Source of the DNA: Cellulomonas fimi
GTDB taxonomy: Bacteria > Actinomycetota > Actinomycetes > Actinomycetales > Cellulomonadaceae
Assembly (NCBI RefSeq): GCF_028583725.1
Contig: NZ_CP110680.1
Coordinates: 3,534,001-3,598,000, forward strand
Length of the DNA stretch: 64,000 nucleotides
Reading direction: 5' to 3'
This document shows positions 61,643 to 64,000 of the stretch, one piece after another (the first letter of the stretch is position 1; each line of letters begins with the position of its first letter). The notes under the pieces are model-generated. The model did not search any database and was not told the DNA's origin. It saw only the letters and a list, made by a program, of their open reading frames with translations. The translations under genes were made by a program, and so were the position numbers.

Positions 61643-62845
61643 GACGCGCAGGACCCGGTCGTCGCCGTCGCGCGGGGTGCCGCGCCCGCCGGTGTTGTTC
61701 GTCAGCACCCACAGCGACCCGTCGGGGGCGGGCTCGACCGCCCGGAGCCGGCCGTGCTCCCCGACGAGCAGCGCCTGCGGGACCCCCAGACCCGCACCCG
61801 GGTCGCCGGCCACGGCCGGCAGGAGCGGCAGGCGCCACAGCCGCTCGCCGCGGAGCGCCGCGAGGTAGACGCCCTCGCCCGTCACGGCGAGGCCGCTCGG
61901 CGAGGCGTCGCTCGTCGGCCACGTCGCGACCGGGTCGACGAACCCGCGGTTCGCCCCGCCCCCACCCTCGACGACCGGCCAGCCGTAGTTGCCGCCGGGC
62001 TCGACCACGTTGAGCTCGTCCCAGGTGTTCTGGCCGAACTCCGCCGCGAACATCCGCCCGTCCGACGACCACCCGAGGCCCTGCACGTTGCGGTGCCCGA
62101 GGCTCCACACCGGCGACGACGGGTCGGGGTTCCCGGGTGCGGGGGCGCCGTCGGGCGTCACGCGCAGGATCTTGCCGCCCAGCGAGCCCGGGTCCTGGGC
62201 ACGGTCCGGCTGCCCGGCGTCGCCCGTCGTCACGTAGAGGTAGCCGTCCGGCCCGACCGCGAGGCGACCGCCGTCGTGGTTGCCCGCGCGCGGGATGCCC
62301 GTGAGCACCGGCGTCAGGTCACCGAGCGTCGTGCCGTCGAGCGTGCCGCGCAGCACCCGGTTGTCGTCCTCGGTGGTCGCGTAGAGCACGAGGTCGGCGC
62401 CCGTGTCCCCCTCGTCGAGCACCGCGACACCCAGCAGTCCGCCCTCGCCGCCCGGTGCCACGACGTCCGCGAGCGCGTCCGCGCCCGGGCCCGTCACCTC
62501 GCGCACTGCGCCGTCGGGGGCGACGAGGACGACGCGCACCTCGTCCCGCAGCGTCACGAGCGCGGAGCCGTCGGCGAGGAACGCGATCCCCCAGGGCACG
62601 TCGAGGCCCGTCACGACGTCCTCGACCTCGACGACCTCGACCGTCGCCGGACCCGACGGTCCGGTCGTCGTGCCGGGGGACGTCGCCGCCGTCCCCGACG
62701 CCCCCGTGGGCGTCACGCCGGTCCCGACGCCGCCCGACGTGCACCCCGCCGCGAACGCCGCGACCGCGACCAGCCCGACGGCCCCGGGGACGACGCGTCG
62801 CGCACGCGCCCGGTCCCGCCGGTGGGGACGCCCGTCGGAGGTCAT
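61631..62845 (-). CDS. PQQ-dependent sugar dehydrogenase-like lipoprotein (Gdh/GSDH family)
   Basis: A 404-residue exported lipoprotein with the lipobox AAFAAGC near residue 35. A six-bladed beta-propeller of the glucose/sorbosone dehydrogenase family follows, with VTGLDVPWGIAFLADGSALV, GNHDGGRLAVGPDGYLYVTT (the catalytic His is typically in this region), SLGGKILRVTPDG, SLGHRNVQGLGWSSDGRMF and GQNTWDELNVVEPGGNYGWP. Such enzymes oxidise sugars with PQQ, but actinobacteria often lack PQQ synthesis, so the cofactor and substrate remain uncertain. The ATG at 62845 is used. The stop lies in a 27-bp tandem repeat. Confidence 0.85.
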   Translation of the reverse strand: MTSDGRPHRRDRARARRVVPGAVGLVAVAAFAAGCTSGGVGTGVTPTGASGTAATSPGTTTGPSGPATVEVVEVEDVVTGLDVPWGIAFLADGSALVTLRDEVRVVLVAPDGAVREVTGPGADALADVVAPGGEGGLLGVAVLDEGDTGADLVLYATTEDDNRVLRGTLDGTTLGDLTPVLTGIPRAGNHDGGRLAVGPDGYLYVTTGDAGQPDRAQDPGSLGGKILRVTPDGAPAPGNPDPSSPVWSLGHRNVQGLGWSSDGRMFAAEFGQNTWDELNVVEPGGNYGWPVVEGGGGANRGFVDPVATWPTSDASPSGLAVTGEGVYLAALRGERLWRLPLLPAVAGDPGAGLGVPQALLVGEHGRLRAVEPAPDGSLWVLTNNTGGRGTPRDGDDRVLRVVVR

Positions 62846-62927
62846 GCCCCAGCGCAGCACGCACCCGTGCCGGCCGCCACCCGTCGTGCGAGGCTGGACG
62901 TCGGAACCGTCACGCCGGGAGGTCACC

Positions 62928-63518
62928 ATGAGCACCGCGGAGCCGACACGTCGGGCTCTCGTCGTCGTCGACGTCCAGCCCACCTTCTGCGAGGGCGGCG
63001 CGCTGCCGGTCGAGGGCGGCAACGCGGTCGCGCGGGACATCGCGCTGTACGTCGCCGAGCACCGCGACCGGTACGACCTCGTCGTCACGACGCAGGACTG
63101 GCACATCGACCCCGGGGCGCACTTCAGCGACGAGCCCGACTACGTCGACACCTGGCCGCCGCACGGCGTCGCCGGCACGGCCGAGGCCGACCTGCACCCC
63201 GCGCTGTCCGCGATCGTCCCCGAGGCGAGCGTGAAGAAGGGCCAGTACGCCGCGGCCTACTCGGGATTCGAGGGCGTCGACGGCGAGGGCCGCGGGCTCG
63301 CGCAGATCCTGTCCGACGGCGGCATCACCGACGTCGACGTCGTCGGGCTCGCCGAGTCGCACTGCGTGCGGTCGACCGCGATCGACGCCGTCGGGCTGGG
63401 GCTGCGCACGCGCGTCCTGACGGACCTCACCGCGCCGGTGACCGCCGAGCTCGGCGCGGCCGCGCGCGCGCAGATGCAGGCCGCCGGCGCACGGCTCGTC
63501 GCGTCGACCGATCTCTGA
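62928..63518 (+). CDS. pncA: Nicotinamidase / isochorismatase-family amidohydrolase
   Basis: A 196-residue enzyme hydrolysing nicotinamide to nicotinate in NAD salvage. The catalytic triad is visible: Asp15 in VVVDVQPTF, Lys103/104 in SVKKGQYAAAYSGFEG and Cys146 in AESHCVRSTA. TQDWHIDPGAHF supplies the metal ligands. The length is close to PncA. The ATG at 62928 follows GGGAGG. It is divergent from the sugar dehydrogenase gene. The same enzyme type converts pyrazinamide to its active acid. Confidence 0.9.
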   Translation: MSTAEPTRRALVVVDVQPTFCEGGALPVEGGNAVARDIALYVAEHRDRYDLVVTTQDWHIDPGAHFSDEPDYVDTWPPHGVAGTAEADLHPALSAIVPEASVKKGQYAAAYSGFEGVDGEGRGLAQILSDGGITDVDVVGLAESHCVRSTAIDAVGLGLRTRVLTDLTAPVTAELGAAARAQMQAAGARLVASTDL

Positions 63519-63536
63519 GCGGCGTCGCGTTCCGGG

Positions 63537-63971
63537 TCAGCGCGTGTCCTGCGACGCCCACCCGAGGTTGGTCGCCACGCGCTGGAGCACCGCGAGGGTC
63601 GTCGCGTAGTCGTCCTCGGTGACGCCCTCCGAGACGCGGTCGCGGAACCCGCGCACCCGATCGGCGAGCGCCGCGACGTGGTCACGGCCGTCGTCGGTGA
63701 GCACGTACCCGGCGCCGTCCCGCACGACCCAGCGGCGCGACACGAGCAGCGTGAGCTCGGCCGTCCCGACAGGCTCGCCCGCGGCCGTCTCGAACGGGGC
63801 GAGCGCCCGCGCCACCGCGAGCTCGTCGACGGGACCGTCCTCCTGGACGACCGACAGGACCTGCCAGTGCCGGCGGGTCAGGCCGTCACGTGCGAGCTCG
63901 GCGTCGAGCCCCACCTCCAGCAGCCGGTCCACGAGCTTCACCCAGTACCCGATCGGGCGTTCCTGCGGCAT
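63537..63971 (-). CDS. MarR-like winged-helix regulator
   Basis: A 144-residue DNA-binding protein. The core is GLTRRHWQVLSVVQEDGPVD, VGTAELTLLVSRRWVVRDG and the wing GYVLTDDGRDHVAAL. It is somewhat divergent but fits MarR/winged-helix regulators of actinobacteria. The ATG at 63971 follows GGGGGTCC. Its gene converges on pncA, 18 bases apart, and its target is unknown. Confidence 0.75.
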   Translation of the reverse strand: MPQERPIGYWVKLVDRLLEVGLDAELARDGLTRRHWQVLSVVQEDGPVDELAVARALAPFETAAGEPVGTAELTLLVSRRWVVRDGAGYVLTDDGRDHVAALADRVRGFRDRVSEGVTEDDYATTLAVLQRVATNLGWASQDTR

Positions 63972-64000
63972 CGGACCCCCATCCCCCGAACGTCCTCCGC

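Overview
The window is very GC-rich (roughly 74%) and reads as a Gram-positive actinobacterium of the Cellulomonas/Micrococcales type. Supporting signs are many GTG starts, ATGA/GTGA overlaps, several apparently leaderless genes, an RpfB-like resuscitation factor, a desferrioxamine-type siderophore operon and the familiar actinobacterial housekeeping chain metG-tatD-rpf-rsmA-ispE-ABCF-(tRNA-Gln)-glmU-prs-rplY-pth-mfd, all on the minus strand. The genus is an inference from style and gene order, not a database match. No rRNA, CRISPR array, prophage or insertion sequence was seen.

Layout. 1-776: 5' part of mfd, running off the left edge. 909-30887: a large exopolysaccharide (EPS) and cell-surface locus lying between mfd and pth. 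It holds a glycerol-3-phosphate cytidylyltransferase-like gene, a Wzz/BY-kinase, a Wzy-like polymerase, a Wzx flippase, an initiating phosphoglycosyl transferase, seven glycosyltransferases, a CDP-alcohol phosphatidyltransferase, two tandem giant beta-propeller/LamG/PKD secreted proteins and two secreted right-handed beta-helix proteins. 30958-35510: pth, rplY (frameshifted), prs, glmU and tRNA-Gln. 35600-41891: regulators and membrane proteins (TetR, MarR, a frameshifted CynX-type MFS gene, an AztD-like zinc chaperone with a Zur-like box, and a DUF4386/TetR divergent pair with two perfect operators). 41996-50186: a DtxR-boxed desferrioxamine operon desABCD extended by a cytosolic Ntn acylase and a second GNAT. 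50253-59776: ABC-F, ispE, rsmA, two G5/DUF348 muralytic proteins, tatD and metG. 59834-63971: small membrane proteins, a PH-domain protein, a PQQ-sugar-dehydrogenase-like lipoprotein, nicotinamidase and a MarR-like regulator.

How they work together. The EPS genes form a near-complete Wzx/Wzy pathway: priming on undecaprenyl phosphate, assembly by glycosyltransferases, flipping, polymerisation and length control. The four large secreted proteins share modules with one another: a GGWG-type C-terminal/N-terminal module links three, and a beta-helix domain links two. They are therefore likely surface partners or processing enzymes of the polymer. The siderophore operon converts lysine through cadaverine and its N-hydroxy-N-acyl form to a desferrioxamine, and should be repressed by iron. 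Two single-base frameshifts (rplY, CynX-type MFS) may be sequencing errors.
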